Shown here piece after piece: positions 9,525-19,262 of a stretch of 64,000 nt of DNA. The position numbers were made by a program, and so were the translations under genes. Position 1 is the first letter of the stretch. Every line of letters starts with the position of its first letter. The DNA is from an uncultured Lachnospiraceae bacterium. Its GTDB lineage: Bacteria > Bacillota > Clostridia > Lachnospirales > Lachnospiraceae. Location of the stretch: assembly GCA_910585765.1 (NCBI GenBank), contig CAJUES010000001.1, positions 62,001 through 126,000 of the forward strand, in the 5' to 3' direction. The notes beneath the pieces were generated by a model. The model had not been told where the DNA came from, made no database searches, and saw only the letters and a list, made by a program, of their open reading frames with translations.

Positions 9525-10457
9525 ATGAGACAGGGAAATAAGACAGCCGCCGCCGGGGGGAAGACGGAGTTTGCGGGCAGGGAGAAGAGAATGTTCCACC
9601 TGATGCTGCTGCCCGGCATGATCATGCTGTTCCTGTTCGTTTTTGTACCGCTGTTCGGCTCTTTGATGGCGTTTCAGAACTATGTTCCTGCCAAAGGGAT
9701 CTTTGGCTCAAAATGGGTAGGGCTCGACAACTTTAAGTTTATCTTCAGCCTTCCCGACAGCCGGCAGGTGTTCGTGAACACGCTGGTCATCGCTTTTGCG
9801 AAGCTGATCTTCAATATCATCGTGCCGGTGTCGTTTGCGATCCTGTTAAATGAGATCACGGTCGGCATCTGCAAGAAGTTTTTCCAGACCGTTGTGTATC
9901 TGCCGCATTTCCTGTCGTGGGTTGTGCTCGCGACGGTCGTGACCAACATGTTTTCGCTCTCCGGTCCCTTTAACGCGCTGGTCACAGCGTTTGGGGGAGA
10001 GCCGGTACAGTTTCTTGCAGACAACAACTGGTTCCGCCAGGTGATCGTGGCGACGGATGTGTGGAAGGAGTTCGGTTACAACTCCGTGGTATATCTGGCG
10101 GCCCTGACAGGCATTGACTTAGGACTGTACGAGGCGGCTTCCATCGACGGGGCAAACCGTTTTGAGCAGACGCTCCACATCACACTGCCGAGCCTGATGC
10201 CGACGATCATACTGATGACCGCGCTGAACCTCGGAAATATTCTGAATGCAGGATTTGACCAGATCTTCAACCTTTACAATCCGATCGTGTATGAGACAGG
10301 GGATATCATTGATACATATGTGTACAGGATCGGTATGGTTGAGCGCCAGTACAGTATCGGTACGGCGGTCGGACTGTTCAAATCGGTTATCAGTTTCCTG
10401 CTGATCATGGGTGCCAATAAAGGGGCAAAGAAACTCACCGGCAGCGGTATCTTTTAA
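9525..10457 (+). CDS. Sugar ABC transporter permease (LplB-like)
   Basis: This 310-residue inner-membrane permease has six predicted transmembrane segments, beginning near residue 30 (LMLLPGMIMLFLFVFVPLFG). It carries the binding-protein-dependent transport motif EAASIDGANRFEQTLHITLP (near residue 205), which contacts the ATPase. An AATGGAGGGGG ribosome site precedes the ATG. It pairs with the next gene to form the membrane channel for the binding protein at 7728. No ATPase gene lies nearby; CUT1 importers of this type commonly share one MsmK-like ATPase encoded elsewhere. The ligand is presumed to be the same alpha-linked oligosaccharide. Confidence 0.94.
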   Translation: MRQGNKTAAAGGKTEFAGREKRMFHLMLLPGMIMLFLFVFVPLFGSLMAFQNYVPAKGIFGSKWVGLDNFKFIFSLPDSRQVFVNTLVIAFAKLIFNIIVPVSFAILLNEITVGICKKFFQTVVYLPHFLSWVVLATVVTNMFSLSGPFNALVTAFGGEPVQFLADNNWFRQVIVATDVWKEFGYNSVVYLAALTGIDLGLYEAASIDGANRFEQTLHITLPSLMPTIILMTALNLGNILNAGFDQIFNLYNPIVYETGDIIDTYVYRIGMVERQYSIGTAVGLFKSVISFLLIMGANKGAKKLTGSGIF

Positions 10458-10472
10458 GGAGGGGATGGAATC

Positions 10473-11354
10473 ATGGTAAAGAAATTAAATGGCAAAAGAG
10501 TTGTCTCCATGGTGATCGTGTGGGCGGTCGTGGTGATCCTCACGCTGAGCTGCCTGCTTCCGCTGATCAATATGCTTGCGATCTCCCTCAGCGGGAGCGA
10601 TGCGGTTGCCGCGAACGAGGTGGGCTTTATCCCGAAGGATTTTACGCTCGTCACCTACAAGAAACTGCTGGAGGACGCACAGTTCTGGAAATCGTTCCTG
10701 ATCTCGGTGGAGAGGGTGATCCTGGGACTGCTCATCAACATGTTCTTCACAGTGAGCATGGCGTATCCGCTCTCCAAGAGCAGGAAACGCTTTCCGGCGC
10801 GCGAGGTCTACATTAAATTCGTCATTTTTGCAATGCTGTTTTCCGGCGGCATCATTCCGCTGTTCATGGTAGTCAGCAATCTGCATCTGACCAATACGAT
10901 CTGGGCGCTGGTGCTCCCGGGTGCCGTTCCCGTGTTCAATGTCATCCTGCTGATCAACTTCTTCAAGGGTGTGCCGGAATCGCTGGACGAGGCGGCGCGG
11001 ATCGACGGTGCGAGCCCGATTGAGATCCTGGTAAAAATCTATCTGCCTGTATCTCTCCCCGCACTTGCGACCGTGGCGCTGTTCTCCATAGTCAACCATT
11101 GGAACGACTATTTCTCGGGGTTGATCTACATGAGCAAGTCGGCGATGTACCCGCTGCAGACTTATATCCAGCAGCTCACGGTGGACATCACGCAGGTGAC
11201 GGACGCAGAACAGCTAAAACAGATGGCGTCCATGAACAACCGCACGTTCAACGCGACCAAGATCGTGGTTTCCACGATCCCGCTGCTGATCATCTATCCG
11301 TTCCTGCAGAAATATTTTGTGTCCGGCATGGTGATCGGCGCAGTAAAGGAATAG
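10473..11354 (+). CDS. Sugar ABC transporter permease (LplC/YtcP-like)
   Basis: This 293-residue partner permease has an N-terminal membrane helix (near residues 13-35) followed by five more. Its ATPase-contacting loop reads EAARIDGASPIEILVKIYLP, near residue 175. It ends in the family signature YPFLQKYFVSGMVIGAVKE. It starts 15 bases after the preceding permease stop with an AAGGAGGGG site, so the two are co-translated. It should form a heterodimer with the 9525 gene. Nothing about it is unusual. Confidence 0.94.
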   Translation: MVKKLNGKRVVSMVIVWAVVVILTLSCLLPLINMLAISLSGSDAVAANEVGFIPKDFTLVTYKKLLEDAQFWKSFLISVERVILGLLINMFFTVSMAYPLSKSRKRFPAREVYIKFVIFAMLFSGGIIPLFMVVSNLHLTNTIWALVLPGAVPVFNVILLINFFKGVPESLDEAARIDGASPIEILVKIYLPVSLPALATVALFSIVNHWNDYFSGLIYMSKSAMYPLQTYIQQLTVDITQVTDAEQLKQMASMNNRTFNATKIVVSTIPLLIIYPFLQKYFVSGMVIGAVKE

Positions 11355-11420
11355 CACAAATCATACGATTTATATAGTGAGAGAGGCTCCTGCGGTCAGT
11401 CGGGAGTCTTTCGCATCCTA

Positions 11421-11462
11421 AGGCATGAATGCCTGTAATGAATGCCTGTAATGAATGCCAAT
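11421..11462. repeat. Short tandem direct repeat between permease and alpha-galactosidase
   Basis: The unit GAATGCCTGTAAT occurs twice in direct succession and a third, partial copy follows (GAATGCC). The first copy is part of the small palindrome GGCATGAATGCC. It lies just before the ribosome binding site of the alpha-galactosidase gene. Its role is unknown; it may be slippage-prone sequence. Confidence 0.6.
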
Positions 11463-11482
11463 AAGTAAGGAGATGTTTGTAT

Positions 11483-13678
11483 ATGGCAATTGTAGTGGAA
11501 AAAAACGGCAGGCTGTTCAACCTGCACACGGCGGACAGCACCTATCAGATGTATGCCGATGAGTACGGCGTACTGCTGCACACCTATTATGGAAAGCGGA
11601 TCGACGGGGAGAACCTTGCGGATCTGATCTTTCAGGTGGATGTGGGATTCTCGGGCAACCCGGAGGAGACGGTGGGAAACCGCGAGTATTCGCTGGACTG
11701 TCTGCCGCAGGAGCTTCCCTCTGACGGTGTGGGTGACTACCGCGAGAGCTGTATCTCACTGCTGCATGAAAATGGCAGCATGGCGGCGGATTTCCGCTTT
11801 GAGAGCTATGAGGTATTTCCGGGTTCCTACAAAGTGGCGGGGATGCCTGCGCTGTACGACAGTGACGGCGAGAAGGGCGAAACCCTTGTGATCACCATGC
11901 GGGAGAAGGCGTCCTCGGTGGTCGTGCGCCTGTGCTATGGCGTGTTTGAGAAGGAGAATGTGATCACCAGGGCAGTCCGCGTTGAAAACCGCGGGGAGAG
12001 CCGCGTTGTGCTCGACAAGTGCCTCAGCTGCTGTCTGGATTTACAGTTTGGGGAGTATGACCTCATCACCTTTGCGGGCAGGCATACCATGGAGCGCGGG
12101 CCGGAGAGGAACAGGGTGCGCCGCACGAAACTCGAGGTCGGCAGTATGCGCGGGACTTCCAGCCATCAGTACAATCCAACGGCGATCCTCTGTGTGCCGG
12201 ACGCGACGGAGGACTACGGCGACTGTTACGGGCTGTGCCTGGTGTACAGCGGCAATTTTACGGCCTGTGCACAGATGGACCAGCGGGGACAGACGAGGGT
12301 GCTGATGGGGATCAACCCGGAGAAGTTTTCGTTCCGTCTGGAAAAGGATGACTGCTTCGACGCGCCGCAGGTGATACTGAGCTATTCGGACGCTGGGCTT
12401 TCCAGGCTATCCTGGCAGTATCACCGGATCCTGCGGGAGCACATGTGCCGCGGGAAGTATCAACACGCAAAGCGGCCGGTGCTTCTCAATAACTGGGAGG
12501 CGACGTATTTTCACTTTAATCAGGAGAAGCTGGTCTCGCTCGCAAGGCAGGCGGCGGAACTCGGCATTGAGATGCTGGTGCTCGACGACGGCTGGTTTGG
12601 AAAGCGGGATGATGACAACAGCGGTCTGGGGGACTGGTATGCCAACGAGCGGAAGCTGGGCGGCAGCCTGAAGGAACTGGGCGATCAGATCCACGCGCTG
12701 GGCATGAAGTTCGGACTGTGGTTTGAGCCGGAGATGATCTCGGAGGACAGCGACCTCTACAGGGCACATCCGGACTGGGCGATCACAATACCGGGCAGGG
12801 AGCCGAACCGCGGCAGGAACCAGCTCGTGGTGGACATGAGCCGCGCGGATGTGCGGGCGTACTTATTTGAGCGGCTCTCCGACATACTGGAGCACGCGCC
12901 CATCGACTATGTCAAGTGGGATATGAACCGGAGCATCTGTGACATCTACAGCCGCCAGTTTGCCGGAGATCGGACAGGCGAGGTCTACCACCGCTTTGTG
13001 CTGGGCGTGTACGAGCTGATGGAGCGCATTATACAGCGGTTCCCGGATATCTTATTGGAGAGCTGCAGCGGGGGCGGCGGGCGGTTTGACGCGGCGATGC
13101 TGTACTATTCGCCGCAGATCTGGTGCAGCGACAACACGGATGCGGTGAACCGGCTCGATATCCAGTATGGCACGTCCTTCTTTTACCCGGCCAGCAGCGT
13201 AGGCGCTCATGTGTCTGCGGTGCCAAATCACCAGACAGGGCGTGTCACGCCGTTTGCCACGAGAGGCCATGTGGCGCTCTCCGGCAGCTTTGGCTACGAG
13301 CTGGACTTAAATCGGATCACCGACGAGGAAAAGGCGATGGTGCGGGAGCAGATCGCGGATTTCCATAAATATTATCAGCTGACGCACGAGGGGACGTACT
13401 ACAGGCTCACACCGCCGGGCGGCAGGTTCTGTGCGTGGGAGTTTGTCGACGAACAGCGTGACCATGCGCTGCAGACGCTGGTGATGACCTCGGCGGAGAG
13501 CAATCCGCTCCCCGTGCACACCACAGTCAAGGGACTGTCGCCCGACAAGTATTACCGTTGTTCCGCCGACAGCCAGATCAGGACCGGACGGACATGGATG
13601 AACGCCGGGCTCACGCTGCGCAAGATCCCGCATGAGTACGAGAGCGTGCTGATAGAGTGGAGTGCGGTGGAGGAATAG
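11483..13678 (+). CDS. Alpha-galactosidase, GH36
   Basis: This 731-residue cytoplasmic enzyme removes terminal alpha-1,6-galactose from raffinose-family sugars and galacto-oligosaccharides. The N-terminal beta-supersandwich is followed by the catalytic barrel with the nucleophile Asp480 (KWDMN) and acid/base Asp550 (WCSDNTD). Spacing and total length fit tetrameric GH36 enzymes of Firmicutes. The C-terminal beta domain is intact. I chose the ATG at 11483 because AAGGAG (11467-11472) is 10 bases upstream; an in-frame TTG six bases earlier is too close to that site. It is preceded by the importer genes and followed 27 bases later by a related enzyme, so the cluster is an alpha-galactoside uptake and breakdown unit. 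Confidence 0.95.
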   Translation: MAIVVEKNGRLFNLHTADSTYQMYADEYGVLLHTYYGKRIDGENLADLIFQVDVGFSGNPEETVGNREYSLDCLPQELPSDGVGDYRESCISLLHENGSMAADFRFESYEVFPGSYKVAGMPALYDSDGEKGETLVITMREKASSVVVRLCYGVFEKENVITRAVRVENRGESRVVLDKCLSCCLDLQFGEYDLITFAGRHTMERGPERNRVRRTKLEVGSMRGTSSHQYNPTAILCVPDATEDYGDCYGLCLVYSGNFTACAQMDQRGQTRVLMGINPEKFSFRLEKDDCFDAPQVILSYSDAGLSRLSWQYHRILREHMCRGKYQHAKRPVLLNNWEATYFHFNQEKLVSLARQAAELGIEMLVLDDGWFGKRDDDNSGLGDWYANERKLGGSLKELGDQIHALGMKFGLWFEPEMISEDSDLYRAHPDWAITIPGREPNRGRNQLVVDMSRADVRAYLFERLSDILEHAPIDYVKWDMNRSICDIYSRQFAGDRTGEVYHRFVLGVYELMERIIQRFPDILLESCSGGGGRFDAAMLYYSPQIWCSDNTDAVNRLDIQYGTSFFYPASSVGAHVSAVPNHQTGRVTPFATRGHVALSGSFGYELDLNRITDEEKAMVREQIADFHKYYQLTHEGTYYRLTPPGGRFCAWEFVDEQRDHALQTLVMTSAESNPLPVHTTVKGLSPDKYYRCSADSQIRTGRTWMNAGLTLRKIPHEYESVLIEWSAVEE

Positions 13679-13705
13679 TATAGTTTCATAAGAAAGGAGA
13701 AGCGT

Positions 13706-15652
13706 ATGGAAAGGAATGTCAGAATAACATGGCAGTACAAAGATAACGGGACGTTTGCGCTGCTCTGGGGAGACACTGCAGTCCTGACAGGCTACGCAAA
13801 AGCGTATCATGTCGACGGCAGGGGGATCGACACCAGGACAGCAGTCTTAAAAAGGCAGGAAATGACGCATGGGGAGAGAGGACAGGTACTTACATTTCAT
13901 GCGGAAAACGGTCTGTGCCTGACACAGCGCCTGTCCTTTTCTGACGATGGCACACCGATGGTCTCTTGCGCGCTGTCCGCACAGGACGGACAGCCGGTGG
14001 AGACGAACCGGCTGCTGCCGCTGATCGCGGAGGGGCTGGGCGACAACGCGCCCAGGATATGGAAGAGCATCTGGAGCAAGATGCTGCTGGTTCCCTACGA
14101 CAATACGATGTGGCTGCGCTACGAGGCACAGCCGCTGCGCGCGGGGCGAAAGAGCTATGATATGACCGTTCTGTTTCAGGAGGACAGCAGGGAGGGGCTG
14201 CTGATCGGTGCGGCAGATTTCTCTGTGTGGAAGAATGTCATCATCTGCTCGGGAACCGATGCGAAGAGCTTATGGATCCAGAGCGGCATCGCGGACGAGG
14301 GGACGCACGACAGCGTCCCACACGGCAGCCTCATCGGGGAGAGTGTGGAATCTGCGCGCTTTTATATAGTGTATGGAGCTGACTACAGAAGAATCCTCGA
14401 GACATACGGCGATCTGCTGGCGTCAGGGGGAACGCATCTGACGTGGACGGAAGGGGTGCCGTTTGGCTTCAACAGCTGGGCAGGGCTGGCATTCCGGCTG
14501 AACGCGGACAATTTTCGGAAAACCGGGCAGTTTCTGCGCGAAGTGCTGCGTCCGATGGGATATGAGAATCAGGGACTCACTTATATGAATCTGGACGCCG
14601 GGTGGAATGCGATCCCGGAGGACAGGCTGGTGTCGCTGGTTCACGAGCTGCACGGGAGCGGACAGAAGGCGGGGATCTACGATTCGCCCTTCGCCTTTTT
14701 CGGCAAGGACGAGGACATTGAGAAGGAGATTCCGGGTGCGCCGGGACACTGCTTTTCGGAGATCCTGCTGCGGGACTGTGATGGGAATCCGCTCGCGCGG
14801 GTGGACGGGGCGATCCCGCTCGACGTAACGCATCCTGTCTGGCGGCAGCAGATGGAGTGGAAGCTGTCCCGCTTTGTGCGGTGGGATTTTGACTACGTGA
14901 AGCTTGACTTCATGACGCACGGCGGCATGGAGGGCTGTCATTATGACAGGAATGTCCGAACGGGGCGGCAGGCGATCGCGGCTGGATATCAGATGATCTC
15001 CGCGTATCTGTCGCCTGAGCGCATCGGAAAGCCTTTTTTTATCAGTCTCTCCATCGCGCCGCTGTTTCCGTGCGGTTTTGGCCATGCGAGGCGCTTTTCG
15101 TGCGATGCGTTCGGGACGAACGAGGACGTGGAGTACGTGCTCAACGCCCAGACTTATGCATGGTGGCAGAGCGGGCGGCTGTATGCGCTCAATGATCCGG
15201 ACCATATCTGTCTGCTAAAGGGTGTCTTCACGGACAGGGACAGCCTGGAGGGGGAGGCACGGGCGCGCTACACCTCGGCAGTGATCGCCGGCACGGTGAT
15301 GATGCTCAGCGATGATTTTGAGCGTCCCGAGGCGCGCAGCCGGGCGGAAAAGCTGGCGACGAACCGCGAGGTGAACGCGCTCGCCGCATCGCGTGTGTCC
15401 TTCTGTCCGGTGGAGTCCGCGGGCGCTTCCGCGTCGGCAGCGTTCACAGCCACGGTGGACGGGAAGCAGTGTCTGGCGCTGTTCCACTGGCGGGAAGGCG
15501 ATGAGACGGTGCAGGTGGAGTGCGGGCACGCGGGGATCCGTCCGGGAATCCGCTACAAGGAGCTGTGGAGCGGAGAGCAGATGCAGGACGAGGACGGTGT
15601 CCTCCGCTGGAGAGCGCATGGCTGCGATGCGGTGCTGCTGAGGGAACTATAG
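13706..15652 (+). CDS. Alpha-galactosidase-like glycoside hydrolase (clan GH-D, GH36/GH27 relative)
   Basis: This 648-residue enzyme has an N-terminal beta-sandwich (about 1-260), a TIM barrel (about 270-540) and a short C-terminal beta domain. The barrel carries LNLDAGW (strand 2) and YVKLDFMTHGG, in which Asp401 fits the clan GH-D nucleophile. It lacks the classic GH36 KWDMN and SDN motifs of its neighbour, so it belongs to a divergent branch with different specificity, possibly alpha-galactose or alpha-N-acetylgalactosamine in another linkage. No signal peptide is present. An AGAAAGGAGAAG site precedes the ATG. It closes the first sugar operon and is followed by an intrinsic terminator. 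The exact substrate cannot be read from the sequence. Confidence 0.8.
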   Translation: MERNVRITWQYKDNGTFALLWGDTAVLTGYAKAYHVDGRGIDTRTAVLKRQEMTHGERGQVLTFHAENGLCLTQRLSFSDDGTPMVSCALSAQDGQPVETNRLLPLIAEGLGDNAPRIWKSIWSKMLLVPYDNTMWLRYEAQPLRAGRKSYDMTVLFQEDSREGLLIGAADFSVWKNVIICSGTDAKSLWIQSGIADEGTHDSVPHGSLIGESVESARFYIVYGADYRRILETYGDLLASGGTHLTWTEGVPFGFNSWAGLAFRLNADNFRKTGQFLREVLRPMGYENQGLTYMNLDAGWNAIPEDRLVSLVHELHGSGQKAGIYDSPFAFFGKDEDIEKEIPGAPGHCFSEILLRDCDGNPLARVDGAIPLDVTHPVWRQQMEWKLSRFVRWDFDYVKLDFMTHGGMEGCHYDRNVRTGRQAIAAGYQMISAYLSPERIGKPFFISLSIAPLFPCGFGHARRFSCDAFGTNEDVEYVLNAQTYAWWQSGRLYALNDPDHICLLKGVFTDRDSLEGEARARYTSAVIAGTVMMLSDDFERPEARSRAEKLATNREVNALAASRVSFCPVESAGASASAAFTATVDGKQCLALFHWREGDETVQVECGHAGIRPGIRYKELWSGEQMQDEDGVLRWRAHGCDAVLLREL

Positions 15653-15705
15653 AGGTGAGGGACGGCTGCGCGAGGAGCTGTCGGATAGACGATGATAAAG
15701 CGGGA

Positions 15706-15759
15706 CAGCCCTGCATTCCTTTATCCGTTATGGGTAGGGGATGCAGGGCTGCTTTTTTA
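15706..15759 (+). terminator. Intrinsic terminator of the alpha-galactoside operon
   Basis: A perfect 11-bp stem (15706-15716 with 15741-15751, core CAGCCCTGCAT) is followed by a run of T. It lies 54 bases past the last gene. The remaining 120 bases up to the next operon hold the promoter region of the gene at 15882, in which I could not pick clear boxes. Confidence 0.9.
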
Positions 15760-15881
15760 TGCACACGGGCGTCCGTCAAAGGTCGGAACAGTGATAGCAG
15801 TAAGTCTGACCAGTTATAGAATCTGGCGGTTAAAACTGGTATGTTTATTTTACAATATACTTTATGTAGGAGGACTTACAA

Positions 15882-17375
15882 ATGCAGAACAAAGTGTGGA
15901 AGAAAAGAATACTGGGTCTGACAGCGGCTGCGATGGCTGTGCTCGTGACGGCGTGCGGCGGATCCGGCACAGAACAGCAGGGCGGGGCTGAGCCCTACAC
16001 GGTCACGCTGGTGCTCAAGGGCTCCCAGCAGCCCGACGAGGAGCGGATCGAGCAGAAGGTGAACGAGATCCTGGAGAAGGATCTGGACGCGCGGCTGGAT
16101 CTGGTCGTGCTGCCGTGGGCGAGCGCTGACCAGCAGATCCAGCTGATGCTGGCAGGGGATGAGAAGATCGACATGCTCTATACGACGGGGACGACTGCCG
16201 TGCAGTACATGAACAGCGGTCAGATCGTCGATATGACGGCGCTGATCGACCAGTACGGCACGAACCTGAAACAGATCTTTGGGGAGGATGTGCTCAAGTC
16301 CAACAGTGTGGACGGGTTTGTGTACGGTGTTCCGAACCAGATCGAGCGCGGCAGCATTCCGGCTATCTATATGCGGAAGGACCTGGTGGAGAAGTACCAG
16401 ATCGACACGTCCGCCATCCATGAGCCGAAGGATATGGAGACTGTGTTTGAGACAGTACGGGCGGGAGAGCCGGATATGAAGATGCTGTTCTCCGCAAACG
16501 AGGATGCGCCGCTGAGCCGCCTGTTTAACGGGGACAATCTGGCGGACAACAACTACCTTGGCGTGCTGCTGGACCAGGAGAACAGCACGACGATCGTGAA
16601 CCTCTATGCCAGCGACTGGTACAGGGAGACGGCGACGATGCTGCACGACTGGTACGAGAAGGGCTATATCAGCAAGGATGCGGGAACCGACACGGAGAAC
16701 TGGCGTACGGTGTGCAAGGCGGGCAATCTGTTTTCCATCTTTTTCTCGTACCACCCGGGAACGCCGGTGGAGTTTGAGAGCTCGACGGGATATGAGTTTG
16801 TGATCGTGCCGTTTTCTGATCATCCGATCAAGAACTGTTCGACTTACAACAATGTAAATTTCTCGATCGCGCAAAACTCGGAAAATCCGGAAAAGACGAT
16901 GCAGGTGCTGGATTATATCTACGGAAGCCCCGAGGTCATGAACCTCTTAAACTGGGGCGAGGAGGGCACAGACTATGTGATGGAGGACGCTGCCAGCGGG
17001 ATCATCAACTACCCGGAGGGCATCACGGTGGACAATGTAGGCTACAGCCTGAACCTTGGCTGGGAGCTGCCCAACCAGTTCATCGCCCACAAGTGGACGG
17101 GTTCCGACCCGCAGCTCTGGGAAAAGATGGAGGAGTTTAACGATTCCGCGAAGGACTCCAAAGCGGTCGGTTTCTTCTTCAACAGCTCGGGTTACGAGAA
17201 CCAGATCGCGGCACTCAGCAATGTGGTCAAACAGTATTCGGTGTCCTTAAACAGCGGTTCCGCAGACCCTGAGGTCTATATCCCGCAGTTCCTGGAAGCG
17301 CTGGAACAGGCTGGCATCGACGAGCTGATCGCTGCCAAGCAGGAGCAGTTTGACGCGTGGCTTGCCGGCAGATAA
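15882..17375 (+). CDS. Sugar ABC transporter binding lipoprotein
   Basis: This 497-residue extracellular solute-binding protein has a signal peptide with the lipobox VTAC (Cys near residue 25). It resembles the binding protein at 7728 in layout but is clearly a different paralogue, with a motif VLPWASADQQIQLMLAGDEK typical of oligosaccharide binders. A TAGGAGGAC site precedes the ATG. It starts a plus-strand operon with two permeases, a YesM/YesN-type pair and a GH3 beta-glucosidase. The likely ligand is therefore a beta-linked gluco- or xylo-oligosaccharide; this is inferred from the enzyme only. Confidence 0.93.
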   Translation: MQNKVWKKRILGLTAAAMAVLVTACGGSGTEQQGGAEPYTVTLVLKGSQQPDEERIEQKVNEILEKDLDARLDLVVLPWASADQQIQLMLAGDEKIDMLYTTGTTAVQYMNSGQIVDMTALIDQYGTNLKQIFGEDVLKSNSVDGFVYGVPNQIERGSIPAIYMRKDLVEKYQIDTSAIHEPKDMETVFETVRAGEPDMKMLFSANEDAPLSRLFNGDNLADNNYLGVLLDQENSTTIVNLYASDWYRETATMLHDWYEKGYISKDAGTDTENWRTVCKAGNLFSIFFSYHPGTPVEFESSTGYEFVIVPFSDHPIKNCSTYNNVNFSIAQNSENPEKTMQVLDYIYGSPEVMNLLNWGEEGTDYVMEDAASGIINYPEGITVDNVGYSLNLGWELPNQFIAHKWTGSDPQLWEKMEEFNDSAKDSKAVGFFFNSSGYENQIAALSNVVKQYSVSLNSGSADPEVYIPQFLEALEQAGIDELIAAKQEQFDAWLAGR

Positions 17376-17389
17376 GAGGAGAGGATCGC

Positions 17390-18313
17390 ATGAAGAAGAA
17401 AACAGACGCAAAGCATTTTCGGGAACACCTGCCCCTGTATCTGATGCTGCTGCCGGGGCTGGCGTACCTGCTGATCAACAACTATATCCCCATGGCGGGT
17501 ATCATTATCGCGTTCAAGAAGCTGAATTTTGCCAAGGGGATCCTTGGCAGTCCGTGGGCGGGGTTTGAGAACTTTAAATTTCTGTTCAACTCGCCGGACG
17601 CATGGATCATCACGCGCAACACGCTGCTGTACAATGTCGCTTTCATAATCGTGAACATGGTCGTGGGCATCGCGATCGCGATCCTGATCTGCGAGGTGCG
17701 CAGCACGAAGCTCAAAAAGCTGTACCAGAGCGCGATACTGCTCCCGTTTCTGATGTCCATGGTCATCCTGAGCTACATCGTGTACGCGCTGCTGAGCTCG
17801 GAGAACGGTCTCGTCAACAATTCGCTCCTCGCCGCGTTGGGGATCGAGGGGATACAGTGGTATCAGGAGCCGAAATACTGGCCCTTTATATTGATCATCG
17901 CCAACTGCTGGAAGGGTGTGGGATACGGCTGCCTGATCTATATTGCCTCCCTGATCGGAATCGATCCTTCTTTTTATGAGGCTGCCAGGCTGGACGGTGC
18001 CAGCAAATGGCAGGAGATCACAAAGATCACCCTGCCAAGCCTCACCCCCACGATCATCACGCTGCTGCTGCTGAGCATCGGCAGGATCTTCTACTCGGAT
18101 TTCGGGCTGTTCTACCAGGTGCCGATGAACTCCGGTGTGCTCTTTCCGACGACGAACGTGATCGATACCTATGTGTACCGCGCGCTGATCGAGCAGGGAA
18201 ATATCAGCATGTCCTCCGCGGCGGGCGTGTATCAGTCCCTTGTGGGCTTTGTGATCGTGATTGCAAGCAACTGGATCGTGCGCAGGGTCGACAAGGAGCG
18301 CGCACTGTTTTAA
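17390..18313 (+). CDS. Sugar ABC transporter permease (LplB-like)
   Basis: This 307-residue permease has six predicted membrane helices, the first near residues 14-36. Its ATPase-contacting motif EAARLDGASKWQEITKITLP lies near residue 190. The start at 17390 (MKKKTDAK) is preferred over an upstream in-frame ATG because AGGAGAGG lies directly before it and the earlier start would overlap the preceding gene. It pairs with the permease at 18333. Confidence 0.93.
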   Translation: MKKKTDAKHFREHLPLYLMLLPGLAYLLINNYIPMAGIIIAFKKLNFAKGILGSPWAGFENFKFLFNSPDAWIITRNTLLYNVAFIIVNMVVGIAIAILICEVRSTKLKKLYQSAILLPFLMSMVILSYIVYALLSSENGLVNNSLLAALGIEGIQWYQEPKYWPFILIIANCWKGVGYGCLIYIASLIGIDPSFYEAARLDGASKWQEITKITLPSLTPTIITLLLLSIGRIFYSDFGLFYQVPMNSGVLFPTTNVIDTYVYRALIEQGNISMSSAAGVYQSLVGFVIVIASNWIVRRVDKERALF

Positions 18314-18332
18314 TCGTGAGAGGAGAAAGAAT

Positions 18333-19235
18333 ATGACGGACTCAAAAAGCAGCAGGCAGTTTCAGATCGGGATCAACGCAGTGTTGATCCTGGTCACACT
18401 GATGGTGGTGCTGCCGTTTTTACTGGTATTTGTCTCGTCCATCACGGACGAGAATGTTCTGATCCGCAATGGGTATTCCTTTTTCCCGGAAAAGATCAGT
18501 TTTTATGCCTATCAATATATCATACGCCAGGGGGATAAGATCCTGCGTGCGTACGGGGTGACGATCCTGGCGACCTTTCTCGGCACAATACTCAATGTGG
18601 CAATGTCTGCCCTGATGGCGTATCCGCTGTCTGTCAGGACGCTGCCGTACCGCCGGGGGATTACCTTTTTTATCTTTTTCACCATGCTGTTCAACGGCGG
18701 TCTGGTGCCGACTTATTTGATGTATGTGAATTATTTTCACATCAAAAACACGTTGTGGGCGCTGGTCATCCCCAATCTGCTGCTCAGTGCGAACAATGTG
18801 CTGATGATCCGCAGTTACTATATGACGAGCATTCCGGACGCGCTGTTTGAGGCGGCAAAGATTGACGGCGCGGGGCATCTGAGGATATTTCTGTCGCTGG
18901 TGCTGCCTCTGGGCAAGCCGATTCTTGTGACAATGGGACTTTTTTCCGGTCTGGCGTATTGGAATGACTGGACAAATGGGTTATATTATTTATCAGGGAA
19001 TGCAGGACAGAAACTGTACAGCATTCAGAACCTGCTGAACCAGATGATAACGGATATCCAGTATCTGGCTAGTGGGAAGGTTGCAGGAAATATCGGCGCC
19101 GAGGTTGCCAAGCTGCCGGCGACTTCCATTCGAATGGCGATCGCGTTCATCGCGATGCTGCCGCTGTTCATCATATATCCGTTCCTGCAGAAGTACTTTG
19201 CGGAAGGTATCACGCTGGGCGCTGTGAAAGGATAA
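18333..19235 (+). CDS. Sugar ABC transporter permease (LplC-like)
   Basis: This 300-residue permease has an N-terminal helix near residues 15-35 and five further helices. The coupling motif EAAKIDGAGHLRIFLSLVLP is near residue 173, and it ends with the signature YPFLQKYFAEGITLGAVKG. The start at 18333 follows an AGAGGAGAAAG site, 19 bases after the previous stop. It completes the importer begun at 15882. Confidence 0.93.
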   Translation: MTDSKSSRQFQIGINAVLILVTLMVVLPFLLVFVSSITDENVLIRNGYSFFPEKISFYAYQYIIRQGDKILRAYGVTILATFLGTILNVAMSALMAYPLSVRTLPYRRGITFFIFFTMLFNGGLVPTYLMYVNYFHIKNTLWALVIPNLLLSANNVLMIRSYYMTSIPDALFEAAKIDGAGHLRIFLSLVLPLGKPILVTMGLFSGLAYWNDWTNGLYYLSGNAGQKLYSIQNLLNQMITDIQYLASGKVAGNIGAEVAKLPATSIRMAIAFIAMLPLFIIYPFLQKYFAEGITLGAVKG

Positions 19236-19262
19236 TGCGAAAAAGGGCTGAGGAGGAGATTT

